A model generated the notes under the pieces. The model did not search any database and was not told the origin of the DNA. It was given only the letters and a program-made list of their open reading frames with translations. From WJMT01 sp964599635 (lineage in GTDB: Bacteria > Acidobacteriota > Aminicenantia > Aminicenantales > Aminicenantaceae): a DNA stretch of 64,000 nt. How positions within the stretch are numbered: position 1 is the stretch's first letter; every line of letters starts with the position of its first letter. This document shows positions 56,574-64,000 of this stretch, piece by piece. The position numbers were made by a program, and so were the translations under genes. The stretch is taken from assembly GCA_964599635.1 (NCBI GenBank), contig CAZRGM010000052.1, positions 49,155 through 113,154 of the forward strand, read 5' to 3'.

Positions 56574-58208
56574 ATGAAAAAAATTTTCATTCTTGGCATC
56601 ATGTGCCTTCTTTTGTCCCCCTTTGGGTGGACAAAAGTGGGCGAGGTTTTAAAGGTTATAAAGACTCCGGGTCCCTGTCCTACAGGACTTGCTTATGATG
56701 GTTATGGGCTCTGGATAGCGGATTCCTATAACGATAAAATCTATAAAATAGATGTTGAAACAGGAGACATCATTAAAAGTTTTGACTCTCCCGGATACAA
56801 TCCAGAAGGCCTAGCTTGGGATGGAAAATATCTTTGGCATGTGGATTCAGGTGAAAACTTTTTATACAAGATAGACCCTGAAACAGGAATATCTGCTGCT
56901 GTGTTAGAATCCAACAGCTCAAATCCCAGAGATCTGGCTTGGGACGGCAAATACGTTTGGATGACTGATTACCGGCGCGATCTGATTTTGAAAGTATCCC
57001 CTACTGACGGCATGATGGTCCAAAATTTCCCCTCTCCGGCAGGAGAACCTGCGGGCCTGACATTTGATGGGAAATACCTCTGGATCACAGACAGAAGTGA
57101 AGATAGAATCTATCTGGTCAATCCCTCTGACGGGCTCTGTCTTTCATCCTTCCGAAGCTATGGTCCTTTTGCTTATGGACTCTCGTGGGGAGATGATGTG
57201 TTGTGGAACGTTGATTATGAAAACGACGAAATCTATAAAATCAAAATTTTTGACGAAGATTTTTTATCCAAATGGGATCTCCGTCAAATGAATCTCCATT
57301 TCATCAAAGAATTTCGAAACTACGGTCCCGGAAACGTCAAAACTCTTGACATCTATCTTCCATTACCAAAAAACAGGGACAATCAGGAAATCATAGGTGA
57401 AATTCAGTTCGACCAAGAACCAGAGGAAATCATACAGGACAGTTGGGGACAGGAAATCGCTCATTTCCATTATGAAAATCTAGACAAAAATTCTGTGGTG
57501 AAACCAGGATGGAAAGTTAAAGCAAAGATTTTCTCTACGGAATATTTTATCTACCCTGACAATGTGGGAAGCCTGCAGGACATTCCTGAAGACATAAGAA
57601 ATAAATACACCCAAGATGGAGATAAATACAGGATCAACGATCCTTTTATACAAAACTTAGCTCACAAAATAGCCGGAGAAGAAACAAATCCTTATTGGAT
57701 AGCTCTTCGTATTTTTGACTATTTGGGTAAAAATTTAAGCTATAACCTCAAGCCTCTAGGAGGATGGAATCCGGCTCCCACCGTATTAAAGCGGGGGACA
57801 GCTTCCTGCTCAGAATATTCCTACTGCATGATCGCCTTGTGCCGGGCTTTAGGTGTCCCTATAAGATATGTCGGAGCTGTCAGCCGCAGAGGAGATGATG
57901 CCAGCTTTGACGATGTCTTTCACCGCTGGACAGAGATCTATCTTCCCGACTATGGATGGATTCCATTTGATGCCAATAAGGGAGACAGCACTCTCCCGGG
58001 AAGGAAAGTGCTGGGGATCGGGAATGTGGCTGCCCGTTATATCATCACCACTGAAAATGGGGGTGGAGACGATTATCTGTGGTTCGGCTATAACTATGGT
58101 CTGAAATGGACCTCTGAAGGAAAATGCCGAATCGACGAAAAAAGCTTTGGCTTGTGGTCGCCTTGGGGAGAAAAAAAAGTCCACATACCTATTAAAGATA
58201 AAAACTAA
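56574..58208 (+). CDS. Secreted beta-propeller plus transglutaminase-like protein
   Basis: 544 residues from ATG 56574, which has TAAGGAGG 6 bp upstream and a signal peptide at once (KKIFILGIMCLLLSPFGW); the open frame to 56529 has neither. Residues about 30-240 form an NHL/SMP-30-like propeller of repeated units (GLAYDGYGLWIADSYNDKIY, GLAWDGKYLWHVDSGENFLY). Residues about 270-520 form a transglutaminase-like cysteine peptidase or ligase: Cys in GTASCSEYSYCM (about 412), His in VFHRWTEIYLP (about 449), Asp in FDANKGDS (about 465). Such proteins are exported and might process peptides or envelope components; the substrate is unknown. Confidence 0.86.
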   Translation: MKKIFILGIMCLLLSPFGWTKVGEVLKVIKTPGPCPTGLAYDGYGLWIADSYNDKIYKIDVETGDIIKSFDSPGYNPEGLAWDGKYLWHVDSGENFLYKIDPETGISAAVLESNSSNPRDLAWDGKYVWMTDYRRDLILKVSPTDGMMVQNFPSPAGEPAGLTFDGKYLWITDRSEDRIYLVNPSDGLCLSSFRSYGPFAYGLSWGDDVLWNVDYENDEIYKIKIFDEDFLSKWDLRQMNLHFIKEFRNYGPGNVKTLDIYLPLPKNRDNQEIIGEIQFDQEPEEIIQDSWGQEIAHFHYENLDKNSVVKPGWKVKAKIFSTEYFIYPDNVGSLQDIPEDIRNKYTQDGDKYRINDPFIQNLAHKIAGEETNPYWIALRIFDYLGKNLSYNLKPLGGWNPAPTVLKRGTASCSEYSYCMIALCRALGVPIRYVGAVSRRGDDASFDDVFHRWTEIYLPDYGWIPFDANKGDSTLPGRKVLGIGNVAARYIITTENGGGDDYLWFGYNYGLKWTSEGKCRIDEKSFGLWSPWGEKKVHIPIKDKN

Positions 58209-58232
58209 ACTATGAGTAGGTTTAATTTTTTC

Positions 58233-58261
58233 TTGAATTAAAATCATGATTTAAATATGAT
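58233..58261 (+). promoter_or_regulatory. Promoter of the oligopeptidase B gene
   Basis: TTGAAT (58233-58238), 17-bp spacer, TATGAT (58256-58261), 36 bp before the start codon. Confidence 0.5.
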
Positions 58262-58297
58262 TCTCATATCATCCTAGATTTTAAATGGAGGAGACGA

Positions 58298-60445
58298 ATG
58301 ATTCGCAATCTTAGGAATATGAAAAAACCAGGAATTTTATTTTTTTTGGTCATAGCTGGTATGTTCATGACTTCCAGCTGCTCTAAAACAAAAACTGAGG
58401 AGTCCATCATGCCCCCACAAGCAGAAAAAATCTCAAAAGAATTAACCATTCACGGAGATATTCGAATTGATAACTACTACTGGCTAAACCAACGGGATAA
58501 TCCGAAAGTTATAGAATACCTGAAGGCAGAAAACGCCTATAAAGAAGCTGTCATGAAGCACACAGAAGAGCTTCAGGATAAACTTTATAATGAGATTATC
58601 GGAAGAATAAAAAAGACAGACATGTCAGTTCCCTATTTAGATAATGGATATTTTTATTACAGCCGCTATGAAGAAGGAAACAATTATCCCATTTATGCCC
58701 GAAAAAAAGGCAGCCTGGACGCTGAAGAAGAGATTATACTTAATGTGCAGGAGATGTCCAACGGACATTCATTCTATAGCGTCGCGGGCTTGAGTGTCAG
58801 CCCAAACAACAAGTATCTGGCTTACGGTGTTGATACAGTCAGTCGGAGAAAATACACACTTCATGTCAAAGACCTTACCACTGGGGATATACTGGAAGAT
58901 AAAATTCCCAACACCACTGGAGGAGCTGTGTGGGCCAATGACAATAAGACTCTTTTTTACACAACCAAAGATGATACACTCAGAGCCTATAAAATATTCA
59001 GGCATATCTTAGGAACCGATCCTTCTCAGGATGTTGAGATTTACCATGAGAAGGATCCCATTTTCTCCACAACGATTTATAAAACAAAGTCTGACCGTTT
59101 CCTGATCATTGCATCCTATCAGACACTCTCAACAGAAATGCGCTATCTGGATGCGAATGATCCCCTGGGAGAATTTGAGGTTTTTCAGGAAAGAGAAAAA
59201 GATCATGAGTATTCCATTTCTCATTATAAAGATAAGTTTTATATTGTCACTAACTGGGATGCCAAAAACTTCCGTCTTATGGAGACAGATACTGACAAAA
59301 CAGATAAATCCAATTGGAAAGAAGTCATTCCTCACCGCAGGGACGTTCTTCTCAATAATATTGATGTTTTCGAAGACTATCTGGTGCTGAGTGAAAGAAA
59401 AGACGGATTCAGGCAGATCAGGATCATAAGTCAATTAGAAGATAAAGATTATTATATAGAGTTCGGAGATAAATCTTATGTCGCCTATCCAACCACTAAC
59501 CCCGAATTTGATACTGAAGTTCTGCGTTATTCCTACTCGTCTCTAACCACCCCCAGGTCTGTCTATGATTATAATATGAAAACCGGAGAGAAAAAGCTGC
59601 TCAAAAGGGAGGAGGTGCTCGGGAAATTTAATCCTGATGACTATCAAAGCGAACGTCTCACAGCCACAGCCCAAGACGGAACAAAAATACCCATATCTTT
59701 GGTCTATAGAAAGGGATTGACTAAAGACAGCAACAATCCGCTCCTTCTCTATGGCTACGGCTCATATGGAGCCAGCATGGATCCGAATTTCAGTTCGGTA
59801 AGGCTCAGTCTTTTGGACAGAGGATTCATTTATGCCATAGCCCATATTAGGGGGGGATCTGAAATGGGAAGAGACTGGTATGAGGGAGGAAAACTTCTTA
59901 ATAAAAAAAATACATTCACTGATTTTATAGACTGTGCCGATTATTTAATCGAAAATAAATACACAAATCCGGACATGCTCTTTGCTATGGGAGGCAGTGC
60001 CGGAGGCCTGCTTATGGGTGCTGTTCTCAACATGAGACCTGACTTATGGAAAGGTGTGATCGCTGCTGTTCCCTGGGTGGATGTGGTGACCACCATGCTG
60101 GATGAAAGCATTCCTCTCACCACCAGTGAGTTTGACGAATGGGGTAATCCCAAGGATAAGCATCACTATGAATACATGCTCTCTTATTCTCCCTATGACA
60201 ACATCAAAGAACAAGATTATCCTGCTATTCTAGCCACAACAGGCCTTCATGACTCTCAAGTTCAATACTTTGAGCCTGCTAAATGGGTAGCTAAATTGAG
60301 AGATTTAAAGACAGACAATAATGTTCTTATCCTGGATGTGGATATGGAATCAGGACACGGAGGGGCTTCTGGACGGTTCAAACAATATAAAAGGACTGCC
60401 TTGGAATACGCTTTTATGCTGGATCTTCTTGGTATTTCAGAGTAA
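58298..60445 (+). CDS. ptrB: Oligopeptidase B-type S9 peptidase lipoprotein
   Basis: 715 residues, the usual length for S9A enzymes. An N-terminal lipoprotein signal (ILFFLVIAGMFMTSSCSK) would anchor it in the envelope, whereas E. coli PtrB is cytoplasmic. A seven-bladed propeller (about 70-420) precedes the hydrolase. Ser in MGGSAGGLLMGA (about 567), Asp in LHDSQVQY (about 651) and His in SGHGGASGRF (about 686) form the triad; FIYAIAHIRGGSEMGRDWYE and FDEWGNPKD are typical of PtrB. It probably cuts peptides after basic residues. GGAGGAG precedes the ATG. Confidence 0.92.
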   Translation: MIRNLRNMKKPGILFFLVIAGMFMTSSCSKTKTEESIMPPQAEKISKELTIHGDIRIDNYYWLNQRDNPKVIEYLKAENAYKEAVMKHTEELQDKLYNEIIGRIKKTDMSVPYLDNGYFYYSRYEEGNNYPIYARKKGSLDAEEEIILNVQEMSNGHSFYSVAGLSVSPNNKYLAYGVDTVSRRKYTLHVKDLTTGDILEDKIPNTTGGAVWANDNKTLFYTTKDDTLRAYKIFRHILGTDPSQDVEIYHEKDPIFSTTIYKTKSDRFLIIASYQTLSTEMRYLDANDPLGEFEVFQEREKDHEYSISHYKDKFYIVTNWDAKNFRLMETDTDKTDKSNWKEVIPHRRDVLLNNIDVFEDYLVLSERKDGFRQIRIISQLEDKDYYIEFGDKSYVAYPTTNPEFDTEVLRYSYSSLTTPRSVYDYNMKTGEKKLLKREEVLGKFNPDDYQSERLTATAQDGTKIPISLVYRKGLTKDSNNPLLLYGYGSYGASMDPNFSSVRLSLLDRGFIYAIAHIRGGSEMGRDWYEGGKLLNKKNTFTDFIDCADYLIENKYTNPDMLFAMGGSAGGLLMGAVLNMRPDLWKGVIAAVPWVDVVTTMLDESIPLTTSEFDEWGNPKDKHHYEYMLSYSPYDNIKEQDYPAILATTGLHDSQVQYFEPAKWVAKLRDLKTDNNVLILDVDMESGHGGASGRFKQYKRTALEYAFMLDLLGISE

Positions 60446-60539
60446 AGATTCGTTCAGTTCATTTTTGAATAAAGAAAAAGCCTCATTCAGAAATTAAGTC
60501 AGAATCTTTCTCAACAATTCAGACATCATAAATTTTGAG

Positions 60540-61106
60540 TTAGTTATTTAGGGCTTGAGCCAATTTTTGCTGGGCTTGGTATAAATTCTCAAGCTCCTTT
60601 TGTTTAGCCTTAACTGCTTTACTAGTCTTTGAATAACTGCTGACTAAAAGCACCCCCATAGCCGCGGAAACCGCACCAAGGCCCATCCACATCATTTTTC
60701 CCATTCCAGGGGTTCCTGCTTCGCCTCCTGAACCTTCAAGACCAGGCCGTTCCGCCTTTTTTGGCTCAACTTCTGTAAATCTCCAAAAACAAAGTCCTGC
60801 GGCTGCAAACAAGCCGATTGAACCGAATAAATAACCGCTTCTTTTCTTTTTCAGGGACTTGATCTCTTCTTCAAGAGACATCGCTTCAGCAGATTCTTGG
60901 ATTAAAACAGCCTCTTTAACGTCTGATTCTCTTACTGAAAAAAGTGCATTTTTCATATTGATTCGACTTGTGTAATCAGTTTTTAAAGAAAATTTCTGAA
61001 CCGTTGAACTTTCATAATTGAGCTGTATTGAATCTGTTGAAAAAGCAAAAACGGATATGAATTGAACAAAGGCTAACAAGAGAAAAATAACCACGCTCTT
61101 CTTCAT
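60540..61106 (-). CDS. Exported or membrane protein of unknown function
   Basis: 188 residues. A signal peptide (VVIFLLLAFVQFISVFAFST) is followed by a short polar region, a charged helix (EAMSLEEEIKSLKKKRSG) and two likely membrane segments (YLFGSIGLFAAAGLCFWRF, about 112-130, and MWMGLGAVSAAMGVLLVSSY, about 155-175), separated by a Gly/Pro/Glu-rich loop. The end is a coiled coil (KAVKAKQKELENLYQAQQKL). It may be an inner-membrane protein with a C-terminal helix bundle. AAGGAGGG lies before the ATG. No family is recognised; it converges with the ptrB gene. Confidence 0.65.
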   Translation of the reverse strand: MKKSVVIFLLLAFVQFISVFAFSTDSIQLNYESSTVQKFSLKTDYTSRINMKNALFSVRESDVKEAVLIQESAEAMSLEEEIKSLKKKRSGYLFGSIGLFAAAGLCFWRFTEVEPKKAERPGLEGSGGEAGTPGMGKMMWMGLGAVSAAMGVLLVSSYSKTSKAVKAKQKELENLYQAQQKLAQALNN

Positions 61107-61278
61107 TTTCCCTCCTTATCTTATCCTTTCAAAATTTATTATGATCATAACCATCCTCTTTGCTTCATCATTATATCAAAAATCAGCTCCATGTCAATTT
61201 TTTTCCAGAGTTTATTGACCAGAATATCTCTTTATGATAATTCTATAAATCTATAAAAGAGAAATAATTGAATTTAAA

Positions 61279-62040
61279 ATGACTGAAAAAGGGAAAAAGA
61301 CACTTGGAATATTAGGAGGAATGGGACCTGAAGCGACTTCATTCATGTTTGACCTTTTTATCAAAACAACAAGAGCCAAAAAGGATCAGGATCATCCAAG
61401 AATCATCATTTATAGCGATCCTGAAATACCCCCCAGAACAGAGGCGGTATTCAAATCTGGTGAAAGCCCTGTCCCTTATCTCATTAAAGGCGTGCAAATC
61501 CTCAAAAAGGCAGGAGCTGATATTATTGTTATGCCTTGCATCACAGCTCATTATTTCATAACAGAGGTGAGGAAAGAATTAAATTTTAAATTTATCAGCC
61601 TTATTGAAGAATCGGTCAAATGGGCAAAAAATAAAATCCCTGAAATTTCTAAAGCAGGTCTCTTATCCAGCAGCGGCACCATCAAATCAGAAATATTTCA
61701 TAAAGCCTTTAGGAAAAAAGGGATCGAATTAATGACCCCTGAAAAAAGTGAACAGGATACGGTCATGGACTCTATATTCGGAAAAAATGGGATTAAAGCT
61801 GGATTCAAAACAGGGACCAGCCGAAAAAACATTCTCCAAACCGCTGCCTCTTTAATAAATAGAGGGGCCCAGGCCATCATCGCCGGATGCACTGAAATCC
61901 CGCTAGTTCTGAGACTCGATGATATCAATGTCCCTTATATTGAACCCATGCACATAACTGTATGCGCTGCTTTAAAAGAAGCAGGATATCAAACAATAGA
62001 AGAAAATACTATGGAGGTTTCATGTGACTCTCAAGAATAA
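61279..62040 (+). CDS. Aspartate/glutamate racemase family protein
   Basis: 253 residues, cytoplasmic, PLP-independent racemase fold. Glycine-rich start TLGILGGMGPEATSFMFDLF. The two catalytic cysteines are in VMPCITAHYF (about 86) and IIAGCTEIPLVL (about 204). The first motif usually reads PCNTAH; here Ile replaces the Asn. It interconverts L- and D-aspartate or glutamate, or may be a related decarboxylase. It overlaps the C69 peptidase gene by 17 bp, so the pair is translationally coupled and may process amino acids from the dipeptidase. A possible promoter is TTGACC at 61215. Confidence 0.85.
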   Translation: MTEKGKKTLGILGGMGPEATSFMFDLFIKTTRAKKDQDHPRIIIYSDPEIPPRTEAVFKSGESPVPYLIKGVQILKKAGADIIVMPCITAHYFITEVRKELNFKFISLIEESVKWAKNKIPEISKAGLLSSSGTIKSEIFHKAFRKKGIELMTPEKSEQDTVMDSIFGKNGIKAGFKTGTSRKNILQTAASLINRGAQAIIAGCTEIPLVLRLDDINVPYIEPMHITVCAALKEAGYQTIEENTMEVSCDSQE

Positions 62041-63781
62041 AACTGATTTTACATGGGTAATTTTTTTAGTACTTATAACCAGCGTACTTCTCCTTTTTTC
62101 AGCGCCCTCTCTATTAGACCTTAAAAAGGATAAAAATATCAGCCTTTTTATCCCTGAAGGATGCACTTCCATACTGGTTGGTAAAAATGCCTCTACAGAC
62201 GGCTCAGTCATGACCACTCACACGGCTGACTGCGGAATATGCGACTGGACATGGCATCATGTTCCTGCAGCAGACCATGGACCCAATGACATGAGGAAAA
62301 TCTATCACATCAATCAAATCAGGACATGGCCTCCTGATCAGGGAGGAAAGTGGAGCATGGCTCTTAAGGAGGGAGCCACAGGTCTGGAGATACCTCAACC
62401 AGCTCATACTTATTCATATCATCACGGAGTATTCGGTTATATGAATGAACATCAGCTTGCCATGGGGGAATCCAGCATAGGATGTCGAAGAGAAATGAGA
62501 AACCCAACTCCAGCTGTCAAATTTGACATCACTATGCTGACCCTTATTGCCATGGAAAGATGCCAAACAGCAAGGGAAGCCATAAAACTTATGGGTCAGC
62601 TTGCGGAAAAGCACGGTTACGGCTTTCATGATAGTGGAGAAATGCTGGCTGTCGCAGATCCTGAAGAAGCCTGGATTTTTGAAATAATGCCGGTAGGTCC
62701 TCTCTGGACACCAGAAAGCGGGAAACCAGGCGCTGTATGGTGTGCCCAAAGAATTCCTGATGACCATGTGAGTGTCTGCCCTAATGAGTCCAGAATCGGA
62801 GAGATAAATCTGAATAATAAAGACATGTTTCTTGCCTCTCCCAATGTCATCTCCTTCGCTGTGGAAAAGGAGTTTTATGACCCAGAAAGCGGGCAACCTT
62901 TCAACTGGAAAAAAGCTTATTCTCCGACTGAGGGAAGTGCTTCATCCACTGAAGGTCGAAGAGGCCGTTTATGGAGATTTTTTGATCTGGTCGCTCCTTC
63001 CAAAAAAATCAGCCCAGACACCCCAAATATGGAATTTCCCTTTTCAATCAAACCCGACAAAAAAATTTCCTTAAAGGATGTGATGAGTCTCACGAGGGAT
63101 AAATATAGAGGAACACACTTCGATCCCTCACAGGGAATAAAATCAGGACCATTCAATAATCCCAACATTTTCCAAGGTTTCAGAATCAATGACAAACGCT
63201 ACAACTCCCCGCGCTGCATATCTGTGAACAGTGTGGAGTACACCACCATCACAGTCTGCAGAAGTTGGCTTCCTAACCCTATAGGAGGCGTTGTCTGGCT
63301 TTCCTTGGGCGCCCAGGATACTTCATGCTATATGCCTCTTTATGCGGGGATCAATGAACTCCCAGGATCATTCCGTATCGGAGATCACTGGGAATTTAAT
63401 CGTCACTCTGCACGATGGGCATTCGATTACGTGGACTTCCACACTCAGGTTGTTTATTCTCATGCCATAGAGGATGTTAAAAAAGAGCAGCTTTTTTGGG
63501 AGGACGGAGCCATAGAAAGAGCTCCTCTTATTGAAGAGACGGCTTATAAACTGTATGAGGAAGATTCTCTGCAAGCCCGTCAATTCCTCACTGACTATTC
63601 AATTTCCAATGCCTTAAGAGTCATCGAGGCCTGGTGGGATCTGGGTGATAAACTTCTGGTTAAATACAATCACTTCCGCATTTATAATCCCGAAAAAAGA
63701 AGCGTCAGACGCCTCTCTTATACTGAAGAGTGGAAAAACTCTCTGATTAAATATCATGAATTGAAATCTGAAGGAAATTAA
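62024..63781 (+). CDS. C69 family dipeptidase
   Basis: 585 residues. The GTG start at 62024 has GGAGG 7 bp upstream. The N-terminus has a hydrophobic signal or anchor (FTWVIFLVLITSVLLLFSAP). C69 enzymes are N-terminal nucleophile hydrolases activated by removal of the leader to expose a cysteine; Cys47 in PEGCTSILVGKNASTDGSVM is the predicted nucleophile. Other conserved blocks are THTADCGICDWTWHHVPA, GVFGYMNEHQLAMGESSIGC and VADPEEAWIFEI. It cleaves dipeptides, possibly outside the inner membrane. It is cotranscribed with the racemase gene. Confidence 0.9.
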   Translation: MTLKNKTDFTWVIFLVLITSVLLLFSAPSLLDLKKDKNISLFIPEGCTSILVGKNASTDGSVMTTHTADCGICDWTWHHVPAADHGPNDMRKIYHINQIRTWPPDQGGKWSMALKEGATGLEIPQPAHTYSYHHGVFGYMNEHQLAMGESSIGCRREMRNPTPAVKFDITMLTLIAMERCQTAREAIKLMGQLAEKHGYGFHDSGEMLAVADPEEAWIFEIMPVGPLWTPESGKPGAVWCAQRIPDDHVSVCPNESRIGEINLNNKDMFLASPNVISFAVEKEFYDPESGQPFNWKKAYSPTEGSASSTEGRRGRLWRFFDLVAPSKKISPDTPNMEFPFSIKPDKKISLKDVMSLTRDKYRGTHFDPSQGIKSGPFNNPNIFQGFRINDKRYNSPRCISVNSVEYTTITVCRSWLPNPIGGVVWLSLGAQDTSCYMPLYAGINELPGSFRIGDHWEFNRHSARWAFDYVDFHTQVVYSHAIEDVKKEQLFWEDGAIERAPLIEETAYKLYEEDSLQARQFLTDYSISNALRVIEAWWDLGDKLLVKYNHFRIYNPEKRSVRRLSYTEEWKNSLIKYHELKSEGN

Positions 63782-64000
63782 CCTGGATTATTCACAAGTC
63801 GAGGTTGCTGCAGATTCGAGGCACAGGGTGCGAAGCTGTGGTCCTTCACCGCGAGTACCCTGTAACGAAGCAGATGCAGTAAGATCGGCTTGCCTGAATG
63901 GTAAAAAAATGGCGATTAGAATGAAAAAGGCTTACAAGAAAAATGTTCCATTCATTGTTCTTGAAAAAATCATGCAGATCGCTGAAAATGAAATAATAAT
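63782..64000 (+). repeat. MITE-like intergenic element, copy R8 (subtype A, cut by window end)
   Basis: Left end CCTGGATTATTCACAAGTCG. It matches R1 through GCTGCAG, GAAGCAGATGC, GTAAAAAAATGGCGA, TGTTCCATTCATTGTTCTTG and AAAAAATCATGCAGATCGCT. The right end lies outside the window. It starts 1 bp after the C69 stop codon. Confidence 0.8.

Noticed and set aside
62414..62896. 160-codon minus-strand frame inside the C69 gene
   Set aside because: It is antisense to conserved C69 motifs and has no recognisable domain or start signal.

Overview
The window looks like chromosomal DNA of a Gram-negative, protein-degrading heterotroph from the Acidobacteriota / Candidatus Aminicenantes neighbourhood. 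The grounds are inference: a VWFA-domain secreted protein of the acidobacterial type, many signal-bearing S9, P1 and C69 peptidases and beta-propeller proteins, a GH109-type Gfo/Idh/MocA protein with a Tat leader, an outer-membrane-like barrel, and ECF sigma / zinc-finger anti-sigma pairs. The 16S gene (15534-17068, minus strand) can settle the taxonomy. No phage, integrase, CRISPR array or autonomous transposase was seen.

Layout. 1-10.3 kb: end of a conserved enzyme that may be B12-linked, a secreted VWFA protein, glutaminyl-tRNA synthetase, phosphoserine aminotransferase, superoxide reductase, a GlsB-type membrane protein, a secreted S9 peptidase and an exported methyltransferase-like protein. 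10.5-17.3 kb: a GH109-type protein running head-on into a complete rRNA operon on the minus strand (promoter, 16S, tRNA-Ile, tRNA-Ala, 23S, 5S). 17.4-20.5 kb: four overlapping minor-pseudopilin genes. 20.5-32.5 kb: amidohydrolase lipoprotein, a second S9 peptidase, a decayed propeller lipoprotein, two aldo/keto reductases, a remnant of a BNR-repeat protein, a zinc-ribbon protein, a flavodoxin-like reductase, an exported GyrI-like protein, Ndk and a sodium:solute symporter. 32.5-40.4 kb: a small secreted protein, a TPR-CHAT protease, an ECF sigma factor, its membrane anti-sigma candidate, and a second convergent TPR-CHAT protease. 40.8-51 kb: P1 peptidase, PAS histidine kinase, MATE exporter, a DUF4097-like protein beside a broken sigma / anti-sigma pair, an O-methyltransferase, an amino-acid permease and a barrel protein. 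51-64 kb: a large BNR-repeat protein, CGGC protein, CoA-disulfide-reductase-like flavoprotein, propeller-transglutaminase, oligopeptidase B, an unknown membrane protein, an Asp/Glu racemase and a C69 dipeptidase.

How the genes fit together. Five intact peptidases (three S9, one P1, one C69), the APC and SSS transporters and the Asp/Glu racemase suggest peptide and amino-acid scavenging outside or in the periplasm followed by uptake. Superoxide reductase and the disulfide reductase-like flavoprotein suggest an anaerobe coping with oxygen.

Two things stand out. The first is a family of intergenic elements, about 20 to 380 bp, bounded by the inverted ends CCTGRATTATTCA / TGAATAATTCAGG, with internal hairpins and no coding capacity. 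There are about ten full, partial or minimal copies. Where a copy lies upstream of a gene it is in the same orientation as that gene, and twice it lies between a good sigma-70 promoter and the start codon. The second is the locus at 32.6-40.4 kb, where two secreted TPR-CHAT protease paralogues bracket an ECF sigma / anti-sigma pair and a small secreted protein. Several genes are visibly decaying (propeller lipoprotein, ECF sigma and anti-sigma at 46.2-47.2 kb, BNR remnant at 28.2 kb).
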